NCBI GenBank assembly: GCA_034429195.1
Contig: DAOUGQ010000022.1
Span: forward strand, 1-64,000
Source: UBA4782 sp034429195
GTDB lineage: Bacteria; Chloroflexota; Anaerolineae; Anaerolineales; Anaerolineaceae
DNA: 64,000 bases
Reading direction: 5' to 3'
The notes beneath the pieces were generated by a model. That model saw only the letters and a program-made list of their open reading frames with translations. It did not search any database and was not told where the DNA came from. Below, one piece after another: positions 31,243-40,404 of this stretch; positions within the stretch are counted from its first letter, which is position 1, and every line of letters starts with the position of its first letter. Position numbers and translations under genes: made by a program.

Positions 31243-33591
31243 TCAATTACGATAGCCCAACAACCGTAATGCATTGAGAACAACCAGAATTGTGCTGCCT
31301 TCATGGAAGATGATCGCAATACCTATACCAACGAAGCCAGTCAGTGAGGTGATCACCAGTACCCCAATTACACTCAAGGCAATTACCAGGTTTTGGATGA
31401 TCACTGCCCGAGTGGCGCGACCCAACCCTACCGCAAATGGTAACATGGTTAGGTCATCACTCATCAGGGCAACATCAGCAGTTTCGAGTGCTACATCGGT
31501 ACCAGCACCACCCATCGCAATACCAACAGTGGCATTTGCCAATGCTGGAGCATCATTCACTCCATCACCTACCATAGCTACTACTCCATATTGAGTAGAT
31601 AATTCCCGAATAACAGCCAGTTTATCTTCTGGCATCAATTCAGCCATCACCTGATTGATCCCTGCCTGGCGGGCTATTGCTTTACCGACGCGTTCGTTGT
31701 CGCCAGTCAAAAGAATAGTCTTTTCGATACCGGTTTGCGCCAGTTTGTTCATGGTTATCTGGATCCCTGGACGTAATGTATCTGCCAGAGCGATCACCCC
31801 AATAAGTGTATCCCCCAGGGTAACTCCCATGATTGTTTTTCCCTCAGCCTGCCATTGGCCTGCGATTTCCGTGGCATGAATCGAAATCTTCATTTCATTC
31901 TCTTCCAGCCATTTCAGGCTTCCAATGAGAATTCTCTTTTGTTGGTAACGAGAGCGAATGCCCTGACCAGCAATCGATTCGACATCGGAAATTTCTGGCA
32001 GAGCCAATTGCCGGGTTTTAGCTGCTCGTACGATCGCTTGTCCAAGCGGATGACCGGAACGGCTTTCTACAGCTGCAGCCAGTCCTAGCAGGTCAAGTTC
32101 ATTATTGATTGAGCTGCCTGACACAGGAAAAGCAATCATATTGGTCACCTCTGGTAGACCGCAGGTGATCGTACCTGTCTTGTCAAATGCAATGGCTTTC
32201 AATCGCCCCAGATTTTCAAGGTGGGCACCTGCTTTGACCAGGATACCGTTGCGGGCAGCCTGTCCAATGCCAGTCAAGATTGCTGCTGGGGCACCAAGTG
32301 CTAATGCACAGGGTGAAGCTGCAACAAGGAGCGTCATTGCACGCGAGAACGAATCATGGAATGCGATGCCAAAGAAAAGCGGGATGAAAATGACAAGAAT
32401 TGTTCCAATCAATACGGCTGGGACAAAGAATTTTTCAAATTTTTCCACCGTTTGCTGGGTGGGTGATTTTTGTGTTTGTGCTTCTTCTACCAGTTTCATT
32501 ACACGCGCCAAAGTACTGTCTTTTGCCAGGCGAGTCACTTGTGCTTCTAAAGCACCTTCTCCGTTGATTGTTCCGGCAAACAGCTTATCACCTATAGTTT
32601 TTTCTACGGGGATTGATTCCCCGGTCATAGGTGCCTGGTTGACTGCGGATTTACCCCTTTGAATGATGGCATCCACTGGAATACGTGCACCAGGTCGCAG
32701 AATGATCAATTCTTGTAGCCCCACCTGTTCGATAGGGATTTCAATTTCCTGATTATTCCTGCGCACCAATGCGGTTTTCGGAGTCAGATCTGCCAGGGCA
32801 TCGATTGCTGAACGTGCTCGTTCCAGAGCGCGTTCTTCCAGAACATGCCCAAAACTGAAAAGAAAGATCAAAAGGGCTCCCTCTGCAAAATCTCCCAGCA
32901 CTGCCGCTCCCAGTGCTGCCAGGATCATCAGAAGATCAGTGTCAAATGTACGTTCACGCAGTGAGTACAACGCATGGCGGGAGATGTCCCAACCTCCCAA
33001 TCCGTACGCGATCAAGAAAAACACTATGCTTAGGATCTCAGGAAAGGAAAAAAATTTTTGCCCCATCCAACCTATAGCAAGAAGTAAACCCGCAGCAAGA
33101 CTAAAAAGTAATTCGCGGTTTTCTACAAACCAGGATTGGATATGGTTCAGGGGAATCTGGTAGCCTAAAGATCGAATACGTTTTTCGATCTCTACACGAT
33201 TGATTTGGTGAGAGTCGTACTCGATCTTCATATTTTTGCTCGTATAGCTGACACTAACATTTAAAACACCCTGCATTCGTGAGATGCTGTGCTCGAGCAC
33301 CATAGCGCAATCCGAACAATCCATCCCTTCGATATTGATCAGTTCATGATGATAGCGATTGATGATCTCCGTCCCAGCTCGAGCTGCCAATTGCTTCAAT
33401 TCCGTTAACGTAATTTTTTCAGGATCATAGTGCAGGCATAATTTCACTATCTCATCTTCATGTTCCAGATGTGCACGGATGAGTTTGTGATTACTGGATA
33501 AAGAAGTTTCCAGACGGCGAAAACAAGCTTCATCATCCTCTTCGACACCAGGCAGCAGAGGTCGAATCTCCAGTTCGATGTTTGTTTCCAT
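31243..33591 (-). CDS. Heavy-metal-translocating P1B-type ATPase (Zn/Cd/Pb exporter type)
   Basis: A 782-residue ATPase that exports soft divalent metals. The N terminus has two HMA-like folds: residues about 5-75 lack metal cysteines, and residues about 84-150 have GMDCSDCA (Cys92, Cys95). Six to eight membrane segments surround the TM metal site SPCALALGAP (CPx variant Ser-Pro-Cys). Cytoplasmic motifs: TGES actuator (APMTGESIPVEK), phosphorylation loop AFDKTGTITCG, HP motif SGHPLGQAI and hinge MVGDGVNDAPAL. The C-terminal helix has HEGSTILVVLNALRLL, typical of Zn/Cd exporters. It lies 11 nt after the ArsR/SmtB repressor gene, forming a metal-resistance pair. Confidence 0.93.
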   Translation of the reverse strand: METNIELEIRPLLPGVEEDDEACFRRLETSLSSNHKLIRAHLEHEDEIVKLCLHYDPEKITLTELKQLAARAGTEIINRYHHELINIEGMDCSDCAMVLEHSISRMQGVLNVSVSYTSKNMKIEYDSHQINRVEIEKRIRSLGYQIPLNHIQSWFVENRELLFSLAAGLLLAIGWMGQKFFSFPEILSIVFFLIAYGLGGWDISRHALYSLRERTFDTDLLMILAALGAAVLGDFAEGALLIFLFSFGHVLEERALERARSAIDALADLTPKTALVRRNNQEIEIPIEQVGLQELIILRPGARIPVDAIIQRGKSAVNQAPMTGESIPVEKTIGDKLFAGTINGEGALEAQVTRLAKDSTLARVMKLVEEAQTQKSPTQQTVEKFEKFFVPAVLIGTILVIFIPLFFGIAFHDSFSRAMTLLVAASPCALALGAPAAILTGIGQAARNGILVKAGAHLENLGRLKAIAFDKTGTITCGLPEVTNMIAFPVSGSSINNELDLLGLAAAVESRSGHPLGQAIVRAAKTRQLALPEISDVESIAGQGIRSRYQQKRILIGSLKWLEENEMKISIHATEIAGQWQAEGKTIMGVTLGDTLIGVIALADTLRPGIQITMNKLAQTGIEKTILLTGDNERVGKAIARQAGINQVMAELMPEDKLAVIRELSTQYGVVAMVGDGVNDAPALANATVGIAMGGAGTDVALETADVALMSDDLTMLPFAVGLGRATRAVIIQNLVIALSVIGVLVITSLTGFVGIGIAIIFHEGSTILVVLNALRLLGYRN

Positions 33592-33602
33592 GTTCTTGTG
33601 TA

Positions 33603-33968
33603 TTACCTTTCTTCTTTCATATGGGCTAATCCGCGCTCAAATAGATCGCGGATGTGTTCGTCTTGAAGAGCGTAATAGACCACGCGTCCCTGTTTTCGGG
33701 ATTTAACCAGACGTAAATCGCGCAGCGATTTTAATTGATGCGAAACAGCTGATTGGGTCATTCCAAGGAGCGCAGCCAGATCGCAGACACATAACTCGGT
33801 AAAAGAAAGTGCAGAGATGATGCGAATCCGGCTGGGATCCGCCAATGCATGAAAAGTCTGAGACAGGTATGTTGCAGTCAAACCATCAACGAGATGACTC
33901 TGAACGAGCTTAACCTGGTCTTCGTGAATGAAATTTTCATCGCATCGTGGGGAGAAAGAGGAGGTCAT
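33603..33968 (-). CDS. ArsR/SmtB-family metal-sensing repressor (CadC/ZiaR type)
   Basis: A 121-residue winged-helix repressor. The alpha3 metal motif is ELCVCD (Cys60, Cys62) and the recognition helix is TQSAVSHQLKSLRDLRLV. The C-terminal helix has Asp103, His105, His116 and Glu119 with the spacing of the SmtB alpha5 zinc site, so both site types may exist. Metal binding should release it from DNA and induce the ATPase gene. ATG 33968 is preferred because AGGGAA lies about 11 nt upstream; the ATG at 33992 would put the start directly against the operator and lacks a ribosome site. The N-terminal tail with Cys9 and His15 may add metal ligands, as in CadC. Confidence 0.92.
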   Translation of the reverse strand: MTSSFSPRCDENFIHEDQVKLVQSHLVDGLTATYLSQTFHALADPSRIRIISALSFTELCVCDLAALLGMTQSAVSHQLKSLRDLRLVKSRKQGRVVYYALQDEHIRDLFERGLAHMKEER

Positions 33969-33993
33969 TGATTTATCGTTCCCTGAAATCATG

Positions 33994-34019
33994 AATATAT
34001 GAGCAAATGTTCATATATT
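33994..34019. promoter_or_regulatory. ArsR/SmtB-type operator
   Basis: Inverted repeat AATATATGA-N8-TCATATATT, the classical arrangement of SmtB/CadC/ZiaR operators (ATATGAxxA half-sites). It lies 26 bp upstream of the preferred repressor start, where the promoter should be. Confidence 0.85.
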
Positions 34020-34068
34020 ATTGCTTAATGAACCTGTTGTCAATATATTGAAAGATATGATTATTTTC

Positions 34069-34932
34069 TTACTGTTCTGAAGTTGCCGGAGGCCAGGAGA
34101 TCTTCAACCATGGTGTGTACCCGTGTTTTTCCACCCCGTATACTCTGCCATGAGATGGCTCACTGCATCCAGGTTCATCAGTGAGGGTGATCTGCGTATA
34201 GTAGGTACCTGTGGGAATGAAAACCAGCTTCCCATTCTGACACACCCAGGCTTCTACCAGATAAGGTTCCTGTTCAGAATCATCACCTGCACGTAGAACC
34301 AGCGGACTCCAGGTGATGGTGACATCATTATCCTCACGTTTTGCTGTAACCCATGATAGTGCTCCATAATAAGGTGACCAGGGCAAATCGATATCCAGCG
34401 GGTCAATGGGCTGAACCAGATTGATATCGCCTTCGACATTCATCCAATTCAGGTTCATCCAGCAGGGATTGGTACCACCAATCGCACGAATCTCGATATA
34501 CCCCGTATCAGGCAGGATGCCGATGATCTCCAGATGACTTCCACCTACCAATCCATATTTGTAGAGGTAATCATTGGAAGGCCCATAAAAACAACTGACG
34601 TGCTCCTGGTTTACTTCACCACGCAGAATAGAATAAGTTGGCGTCAGGCTTGGCAGAGGAGTGAAGGTTGTTGTCGGGGTAAGTGTTTTTGTTGGTGACG
34701 GGGTGAGTGTTTTTGTTGGTGTGGTTGTCAAAGATGAAGTAGTGGTGATAGTGGTGAGCTGTGTTTCAGAAGGAATGGAAGTGCTGGGAGGAAGCGCTGA
34801 CTGTGGTGTGCAGGCAACCAACAGCATTAAGAACGCCAGAAAGAAAAGACAGAATTTCAAATTCCTTTTATACTTCCTGAGATGGGATTTAAAAACCGGA
34901 AGAGGGTTTGCTAGTGAATGATGAGCATTCAT
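34069..34932 (-). CDS. Lipoprotein with Thr/Pro linker and SH3-like domain (paralogue A)
   Basis: A 287-residue surface lipoprotein. Long basic N region, hydrophobic core, lipobox LVACT (Cys about 41). A low-complexity Thr-rich spacer (TPTKTLTPSPTKTLTPTT) covers about 55-95. An SH3b-like module has CFYGPSNDYLYKYGLVGG and a later CWMNLNW. The C-terminal part has DDVT-like NDVTITWSPLVLRAGD, YLVEAWVCQNGKLVF and VEKHGYTPWLKISWPP, repeated in paralogue B. It shares this layout with the adjacent 34942 gene, so the two arose by tandem duplication. Function unknown; likely a cell-wall or glycan-binding surface protein. Confidence 0.78.
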   Translation of the reverse strand: MNAHHSLANPLPVFKSHLRKYKRNLKFCLFFLAFLMLLVACTPQSALPPSTSIPSETQLTTITTTSSLTTTPTKTLTPSPTKTLTPTTTFTPLPSLTPTYSILRGEVNQEHVSCFYGPSNDYLYKYGLVGGSHLEIIGILPDTGYIEIRAIGGTNPCWMNLNWMNVEGDINLVQPIDPLDIDLPWSPYYGALSWVTAKREDNDVTITWSPLVLRAGDDSEQEPYLVEAWVCQNGKLVFIPTGTYYTQITLTDEPGCSEPSHGRVYGVEKHGYTPWLKISWPPATSEQ

Positions 34933-34941
34933 ATAGAAAAT

Positions 34942-35736
34942 CTATGGGTTAGGTGGCCAGGGAATGGTCACGGGTTGAGAATACCCGTGTTTTTCCACCG
35001 TTAAAAGTACTCCGGATGAAGGTGCAGGGCAACCGGGATCATCCTGCACAGTGTATGTAGTGGTGAATTGATCTGCCATCGATGCTGTCCACCACAGATA
35101 CGCCCCGTTCTGGCACACCCAGGCCTCGATGAAATATCCACGATCTTTATCACCCGTCATTACCACCTGATCCCATGTGATGGTGACCATATTGCCATTC
35201 CGAGTCGCTTTTACATTTTTAGGTGGGCCATACTGATTTGATCCGATGGACTGCAGGTTTGGTTCTGTATAGTTGACGATGGTGATATCACCACTTACAT
35301 CTACAACCGAGGGCGCCACCCAACAAAAGTAGTTGAGTTTGTCGAATTTAATATACAGCCAGTTGCTATAACGAAAACGCCCGCGCACCGTACCTGCATC
35401 TCCTGGATATAGATCTGCTGCATGCAGGTAGGCAGTGGATGGACCATACCGGCAGTGAGCCTGAGCCTTCACAACCACCGATGGGAAGGTGAAAGTAGGT
35501 GTGAAAGTGATGGTAGGTGTTTCGCTGATGGTTGGAGTAAAAGTAAAGCTTGGTTCCGGTGTCAGGGTGAAAGTTGAGGTGAGAGAAGGTTCGATGGTTG
35601 GGGCAGGAGTATCTGTCACTGCAACGGTTGGTGTGGGAGGTAATGGGGAAAGTTGAGTGGGTTGAGGCTGCAAACCAGAATTACAAGCTGTGAGAAAAAG
35701 GCAACAAAACAGGAGAATGACTATTAGCTTTCTCAA
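34942..35736 (-). CDS. Lipoprotein with Thr/Pro linker and SH3-like domain (paralogue B)
   Basis: A 264-residue paralogue of the 34069 protein. It begins at TTG, supported by GGGAGG seven nt upstream. Lipobox LTACN (Cys about 18). Spacer of Thr/Pro/Phe repeats (TFTPTISETPTITFTPTFTF). SH3b-like module with CRYGPSTAYLHAADLYPGD and YFCWVAPSVVDVSGDI. Fibronectin-like end NMVTITWDQVVMTGDKDRGY, AWVCQNGAYLWW and VEKHGYSQPVTIPWPP. It lies 9 nt from the start of paralogue A and 26 nt after the solute-binding protein gene, so the three genes are one transcript. Confidence 0.78.
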   Translation of the reverse strand: MRKLIVILLFCCLFLTACNSGLQPQPTQLSPLPPTPTVAVTDTPAPTIEPSLTSTFTLTPEPSFTFTPTISETPTITFTPTFTFPSVVVKAQAHCRYGPSTAYLHAADLYPGDAGTVRGRFRYSNWLYIKFDKLNYFCWVAPSVVDVSGDITIVNYTEPNLQSIGSNQYGPPKNVKATRNGNMVTITWDQVVMTGDKDRGYFIEAWVCQNGAYLWWTASMADQFTTTYTVQDDPGCPAPSSGVLLTVEKHGYSQPVTIPWPPNP

Positions 35737-35762
35737 TTAGGAACCTCCCGAATGCCAATTAT

Positions 35763-37223
35763 TTACTGATTCGTAACAATTTCTGCAGCAATATTATCCA
35801 GATCTTTCAATATTTCCTCCGTGGTTCTTACTGGTGAATTGGGAACCCCGTAGATCAACTGATACTGCACCATATCTTCCCAGATAGCATCTTTAAGTGC
35901 CAGCTGCACTTTTCCCCAGGAGGAGTCTGATGGGGGAGTGATTGCTATTCCAAGTAAGGCAACAGCCTGATCCATCTGTTGGTTAGTACTCATCAGCTCA
36001 AAGGTGGGTGCTGTAAGTGGCAAGGTATCAGTGGCTTCTGCAAGCCGCACCATTTGTTCTGGTTCGGAAAACCATCGAATGACCAGCCATGATGCCAATT
36101 GTTCGCTCGGTCTTGACGCCATCATACCGTAGCTATATCCGTAAGAAAGAACAACACCATTGCCATCTTCCGTCGGATAAGGCAGGAATACCCAATCGTC
36201 AGTATTTCCTGCAGTTTTTAATGCTGCAGCCTGGATGGGAATTTCATCTACAGAGAGAGAGGTGAGAAGGGTTTGATGGGATGCAAAATAAGTATATGGT
36301 TCAGTACTTTCTTCGGGTGTAGGAATTTCGTTGTTCCAGGCGCATTTTTTTTCTGACAGGGTTCGAAGGTAAGTAAAAGCCCGGTTATTCTCATCATTGT
36401 TAAATGAATATTTGCCGGTTGTAGCATCAAATATTTTGCTAGAGCCAAATGCAGCTAACCAGCTCAATGCAACGTGGGAATCCGTATCCATAAACCATCC
36501 GCCAGTTCCGGGCACGCCGCTAATATTATTCTTCTCGGCAGCTTTGCAGGCCTGTTCGTAGAATTCATCCAGGGTTAGGGGGGGGTCTTCATAACCCAAT
36601 TCATGCGCCCAGGTACGATTGTATCCTATGCCTTCCATCGTACGGACCGCCGGGAATCCAATTCTTTGCTCATTCACAATATCTTGATTCCAGATCGCGG
36701 GGTAAAATTCTGCGACTTGATCAGTCGTTAGTCCCCAGACAGGATCTTGAATGTACTGATCAACATTGATAAGGATCTTCCATTTTTTTTGCCAATCAGC
36801 CAGTTGTTCCGTGGTTGCCATCACAATCTGAGGTGTGGAGCTCGTTTTCAGTTTGTTGTTAATTTCATCTACCAGAGTGACATAGCTGCCCGCTGCTTGA
36901 ATTTCCAACGAGATACCCCAGGGATTATCCTGGTTGAACTCATCAGCCATTTGCATCATTTCCTGTATAGCCTGGCCATCCAATGGATGAACCAGAACAA
37001 TCTTAACGCCTTTTAGCTCTTCTTTTTTCACCTCTATTGTCGAAAGAGGGGTGGGGGTTGTTGTAGGAAGAACCACTGTGGCGGTATTTTCAGGTGTATT
37101 TTCAACAGTACTGTTTAAAGTTGGGTTACTGGCATTAGGTGAAGTTGTTACTGGCATGCAAGACGAAATGACAAAGGTGATGAAAAACAATGCGTAATAT
37201 AATGAATAGTGTCGCTGGTTCAT
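35763..37223 (-). CDS. Extracellular solute-binding lipoprotein (family 1, ABC sugar type)
   Basis: A 486-residue substrate-binding protein. Lipobox ISSCM (Cys about 22), Thr/Pro spacer to about residue 60, then a two-lobe periplasmic-binding fold with KIVLVHPLDGQAIQEMMQMA, NPWGISLEIQAAGSY, YNRTWAHELGYEDPPLTLDE, WFMDTDSHVALSWLAAFGSS and VVLSYGYSYGMMASRPSEQL. Family 1 members deliver sugars or oligosaccharides to ABC importers. No permease or ATPase gene is near, so it may use transport subunits encoded elsewhere or serve another surface role. It is the first gene of the three-gene minus-strand transcript. Confidence 0.88.
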   Translation of the reverse strand: MNQRHYSLYYALFFITFVISSCMPVTTSPNASNPTLNSTVENTPENTATVVLPTTTPTPLSTIEVKKEELKGVKIVLVHPLDGQAIQEMMQMADEFNQDNPWGISLEIQAAGSYVTLVDEINNKLKTSSTPQIVMATTEQLADWQKKWKILINVDQYIQDPVWGLTTDQVAEFYPAIWNQDIVNEQRIGFPAVRTMEGIGYNRTWAHELGYEDPPLTLDEFYEQACKAAEKNNISGVPGTGGWFMDTDSHVALSWLAAFGSSKIFDATTGKYSFNNDENNRAFTYLRTLSEKKCAWNNEIPTPEESTEPYTYFASHQTLLTSLSVDEIPIQAAALKTAGNTDDWVFLPYPTEDGNGVVLSYGYSYGMMASRPSEQLASWLVIRWFSEPEQMVRLAEATDTLPLTAPTFELMSTNQQMDQAVALLGIAITPPSDSSWGKVQLALKDAIWEDMVQYQLIYGVPNSPVRTTEEILKDLDNIAAEIVTNQ

Positions 37224-37271
37224 AAACTTGTTCCATGTCTCTCCGGAGTGGTCTGGAGCGCAGGTTCTACA

Positions 37272-37300
37272 TTGACGATTCTTGAGTACCTCTGTATAAT
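37272..37300 (+). promoter_or_regulatory. Promoter of valS leader
   Basis: Near-consensus TTGACG, 17-bp spacer, TATAAT, about 30 bp upstream of the T-box leader. Confidence 0.88.
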
Positions 37301-37329
37301 CATGATATCAATTTTATCTTGTTGTTACC

Positions 37330-37580
37330 AAAAGGAGTAGGCTGAATATCGTTGTCAGAGAGAGGGTGGGTGCTGCGAAACCCTTCAACAGATGCCAGCC
37401 GAAGGTCGTTTGGTGTAATTGCCGAAGAAATCTTTAATGAAAATAGACCGGCACGGGGCTTGCCCGTTACAGCAATGACCGGATGCCTGTCCGGTTTGAG
37501 AGCACTGTGATCACAGTGAATTGAGGTGGTACCGCGGAGTGGTTCCTTCCGTCCTCTGGATGGAAGGAATATTTTTATTA
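37330..37580 (+). promoter_or_regulatory. T-box leader of valS
   Basis: Contains the textbook T-box TGAGGTGGTACCGCGG (37522-37537), stem I with CAGAGAGAGGG, and a likely specifier GTC (Val) at 37405-37407 in the context GAAgGTC, aligned with GAAaACC in the thrS leader. It ends in a terminator hairpin, TTCCTTCC/GGAAGGAA, followed by TATTTTTATT. Uncharged tRNA-Val(GAC), encoded at 9004 in this window, would match GTC. Confidence 0.95.
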
Positions 37581-37617
37581 ATTCAAATAATACTGGTTGA
37601 TTCCAGCAGGAGGAAGA

Positions 37618-40320
37618 ATGACAACACCACTACCAAAAGCATACGATTTTAAAGCAACCGAGCAAGAGTTGTATCAATGGTGGAATGACAAAGGCTATTT
37701 TGGTCCATCCAATGATCCTAAAAAGCCCGATTTTGATCCAGGCAAAAAACCTTTTGTGATCTCGATCCCGCCACCTAACGTTACGGGTGAATTGCATCTT
37801 GGACATGCTTTATTTGTCTCGATGGAAGACTTGATGATCCGACATATGCGGATGAAAGGTGTTCCCGCTTTGTGGGTTCCTGGAAGTGACCACGCCGGCA
37901 TTGCCACACAACTTAAAGTGGAAAAATCATTGCTCAAAGAAGGCACCTCCCGCGAAGCCATAGGACGTGAAGAATTCCTCAAACGTACCTGGGCATGGAA
38001 AGAGAAATATGGTGGGATGATCCAGCTTCAAATCCGCAGGTTGGGGGCATCCTGCGATTGGACGCGTGAACGCTTTACACTGGATGAAGGCTTATCTAAA
38101 GCGGTGCGGGAGGCTTTCGTCCGGTTGTATGAAAAGGGATTAATTTATCGCGGTCCGCGCATGATCAACTGGTCACCTGGATTGCGAACAGCTGTCTCAG
38201 ACTTAGAGGTGGAATACAGCGACGAAATGGGAACGCTGTATTACTTCAAGTATGTGTTTGCTGATGAACCCGATGCTTTTATACCTGTAGCAACCACTCG
38301 TCCCGAAACAATTCTGGGCGATACCGCAGTGTGTGTTCACCCAGATGATGACCGTTATAAAAAATATATTGGACGCAAGGTGGTTGTACCAATCCTCGGG
38401 AGAGAAATCCCAGTGATCGCGGATGAGTACGTCACGCGCGAATTTGGTACAGGCGCATTGAAGATTACCCCTGCGCACGATCCTAACGATTATGCCCTGG
38501 CACACAAACACAATCTTGAATTCATTTCCATGCTGGATGAAAGCGCTTGTGTAAATGAAAATGGTGGACCTTATCAGGGTATGGACCGGTTTGAATGCCG
38601 CAAAAAACTTTGGGAAGACATGCGGGAAAAGGGTCTGGTGATCAAAGAAGAACCCTACAAGATGACGGTTCCACGGTCGCAGCGAGGTGGTGAATTGATC
38701 GAACCGATGATCTCCACCCAGTGGTTTATCAAAATCAAATCATTGGCAGATGCTGCCCTGGATGCAGTGCGCGATGGCAGAATCAAGATCGTTCCCGATC
38801 GGTTCACCAAGGTGTATTACAACTGGTTAGAAAACATCCAGGATTGGTGTATTAGCCGCCAGCTATGGTGGGGGCATCGTATTCCAGTATGGTATTGCGA
38901 TGACTGTGGCAAGATGACAGTGCAGCGTGAAGATCCACAGGAATGTGCACATTGCCATGGTAAACATATTCATCAGGATCCTGATGTGCTTGATACATGG
39001 TTCTCTTCCGGTTTGTGGCCATTTTCCACGCTTGGTTGGCCGGAGAAAACACCCGATCTGGAATATTTTTATCCAACCTCTGTCATGGAAACCGGATATG
39101 ATATCTTATTCTTCTGGGTGGCGCGCATGATCATGTTTGGCCTGGAATTTACAGGGCAAGTACCATTCCATACAGTCTACTTACATGGATTGGTTCGTGA
39201 TGAACATGGGCAGAAGATGAGCAAGAGTAAAGGGGTGGCAATCGATCCCCTTGATATGATGAATGAGTTCAGCACTGATGCACTGCGTTTCACCATGCTG
39301 GTGGGTTCAACTCCCGGTAACGATACCAATGTGAGCGCAAAGAAGGTCGAAGCGAACCGCAATTTTACTAATAAGGTCTGGAATGCCGGACGGTTTGTGG
39401 TCGGAGCCCTGGAACAAGCGCCTTCAGCACCCGAATCAGCACATGAATGGACACTGGCTGATCGATGGATCTGGGCTCGGCTACAGCAATTGGTGAGAGA
39501 TGTCGAAAGGTTGTTTGCAGCTTATCAGTTTGGTGAGGCGGGACGGCAGATCTACGAATTCTTCTGGAGCGAATTCGCGGACTGGTATATTGAGATCGCA
39601 AAACTTCAAATGGCCGAAAAGGGTGATCGCGCCTATTATACTGCCCAGATTCTCATTCAAGTTTTGGATGCCTGCTTGCGTATGCTGCACCCATACACTC
39701 CTTATGTGACCGAAGCACTTTGGGGACATCTTAAACAGGCAGCGCAAGAACATCCAGCGAACTACAAGCCATTTAACCAGGATGGATTATGGGAAGATGC
39801 CCTGATTATTGCCCACTGGCCTGAGCCACAAGCTGAAGAAGGATGGGAAGGAGACAGCCTGGCACAATTTGCCATTATTCAGGAGATCGTTCGCTCTATT
39901 CGAAACTTCAGGGCTGAAAAACAAGTGGCACCTGGCAAGCGCATCTCTGCAACTTTTGCAGCAGGTGACAAGGAAGTATTTATAAAATCCCAAATGCCCT
40001 TTATTGCTGCTCTGGCATATCTGGATATCAATCATATTTCCATTGTCAAAGAAATGAAAGAAAAACCTGAAGGTCAGATCGTTCTGGTTATTTCTGGACT
40101 TGAAATTTATTTGCCACTCTCTGAACTGGTTGATATGGATGCTGAAAAAGCCAGGATGAAAAAGGAATTGTCAACCATTGAAGGAGAGATAAACCGCCTT
40201 GAGAATCTGCTTGCAGGTCCATTTGGGCAGAAGGCACCTGCTTCAGTGGTGGAAAAAGAAAGACAGAAACTTGAAAGTTATAAAGAAACTGCAAAAAAGA
40301 TCAAACAACAGTTGAATTAA
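37618..40320 (+). CDS. valS: Valyl-tRNA synthetase
   Basis: A 900-residue class I synthetase with HIGH motif in PPPNVTGELHLGHAL and KMSKS in GQKMSKSKGVAIDP. The CP1 editing domain (ATTRPETILGDTAVCVHPDD) removes mischarged Thr. A zinc-binding-like insertion has CDDCGKMTV..ECAHCHGKH. The C terminus has the ValRS coiled coil (about 840-900: DMDAEKARMKKELSTIEGEI). ATG 37618 follows AGGAGG by 5 nt. Controlled by the upstream T-box, monocistronic, with a terminator behind it. Confidence 0.97.
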   Translation: MTTPLPKAYDFKATEQELYQWWNDKGYFGPSNDPKKPDFDPGKKPFVISIPPPNVTGELHLGHALFVSMEDLMIRHMRMKGVPALWVPGSDHAGIATQLKVEKSLLKEGTSREAIGREEFLKRTWAWKEKYGGMIQLQIRRLGASCDWTRERFTLDEGLSKAVREAFVRLYEKGLIYRGPRMINWSPGLRTAVSDLEVEYSDEMGTLYYFKYVFADEPDAFIPVATTRPETILGDTAVCVHPDDDRYKKYIGRKVVVPILGREIPVIADEYVTREFGTGALKITPAHDPNDYALAHKHNLEFISMLDESACVNENGGPYQGMDRFECRKKLWEDMREKGLVIKEEPYKMTVPRSQRGGELIEPMISTQWFIKIKSLADAALDAVRDGRIKIVPDRFTKVYYNWLENIQDWCISRQLWWGHRIPVWYCDDCGKMTVQREDPQECAHCHGKHIHQDPDVLDTWFSSGLWPFSTLGWPEKTPDLEYFYPTSVMETGYDILFFWVARMIMFGLEFTGQVPFHTVYLHGLVRDEHGQKMSKSKGVAIDPLDMMNEFSTDALRFTMLVGSTPGNDTNVSAKKVEANRNFTNKVWNAGRFVVGALEQAPSAPESAHEWTLADRWIWARLQQLVRDVERLFAAYQFGEAGRQIYEFFWSEFADWYIEIAKLQMAEKGDRAYYTAQILIQVLDACLRMLHPYTPYVTEALWGHLKQAAQEHPANYKPFNQDGLWEDALIIAHWPEPQAEEGWEGDSLAQFAIIQEIVRSIRNFRAEKQVAPGKRISATFAAGDKEVFIKSQMPFIAALAYLDINHISIVKEMKEKPEGQIVLVISGLEIYLPLSELVDMDAEKARMKKELSTIEGEINRLENLLAGPFGQKAPASVVEKERQKLESYKETAKKIKQQLN

Positions 40321-40331
40321 CTATATTATTA

Positions 40332-40372
40332 CAAAGCTGGAGTAAAGATGAAAATCCACTCCAGCTTTTAGT
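40332..40372 (+). terminator. Terminator of valS
   Basis: Stem AAAGCTGGAGT/ACTCCAGCTTT with a 14-nt loop, then TTAGTTTCTC. It begins 12 nt after the stop. Confidence 0.88.
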
Positions 40373-40404
40373 TTCTCATAAGGGAGAATAAAAGGAGTAT
40401 GTAA

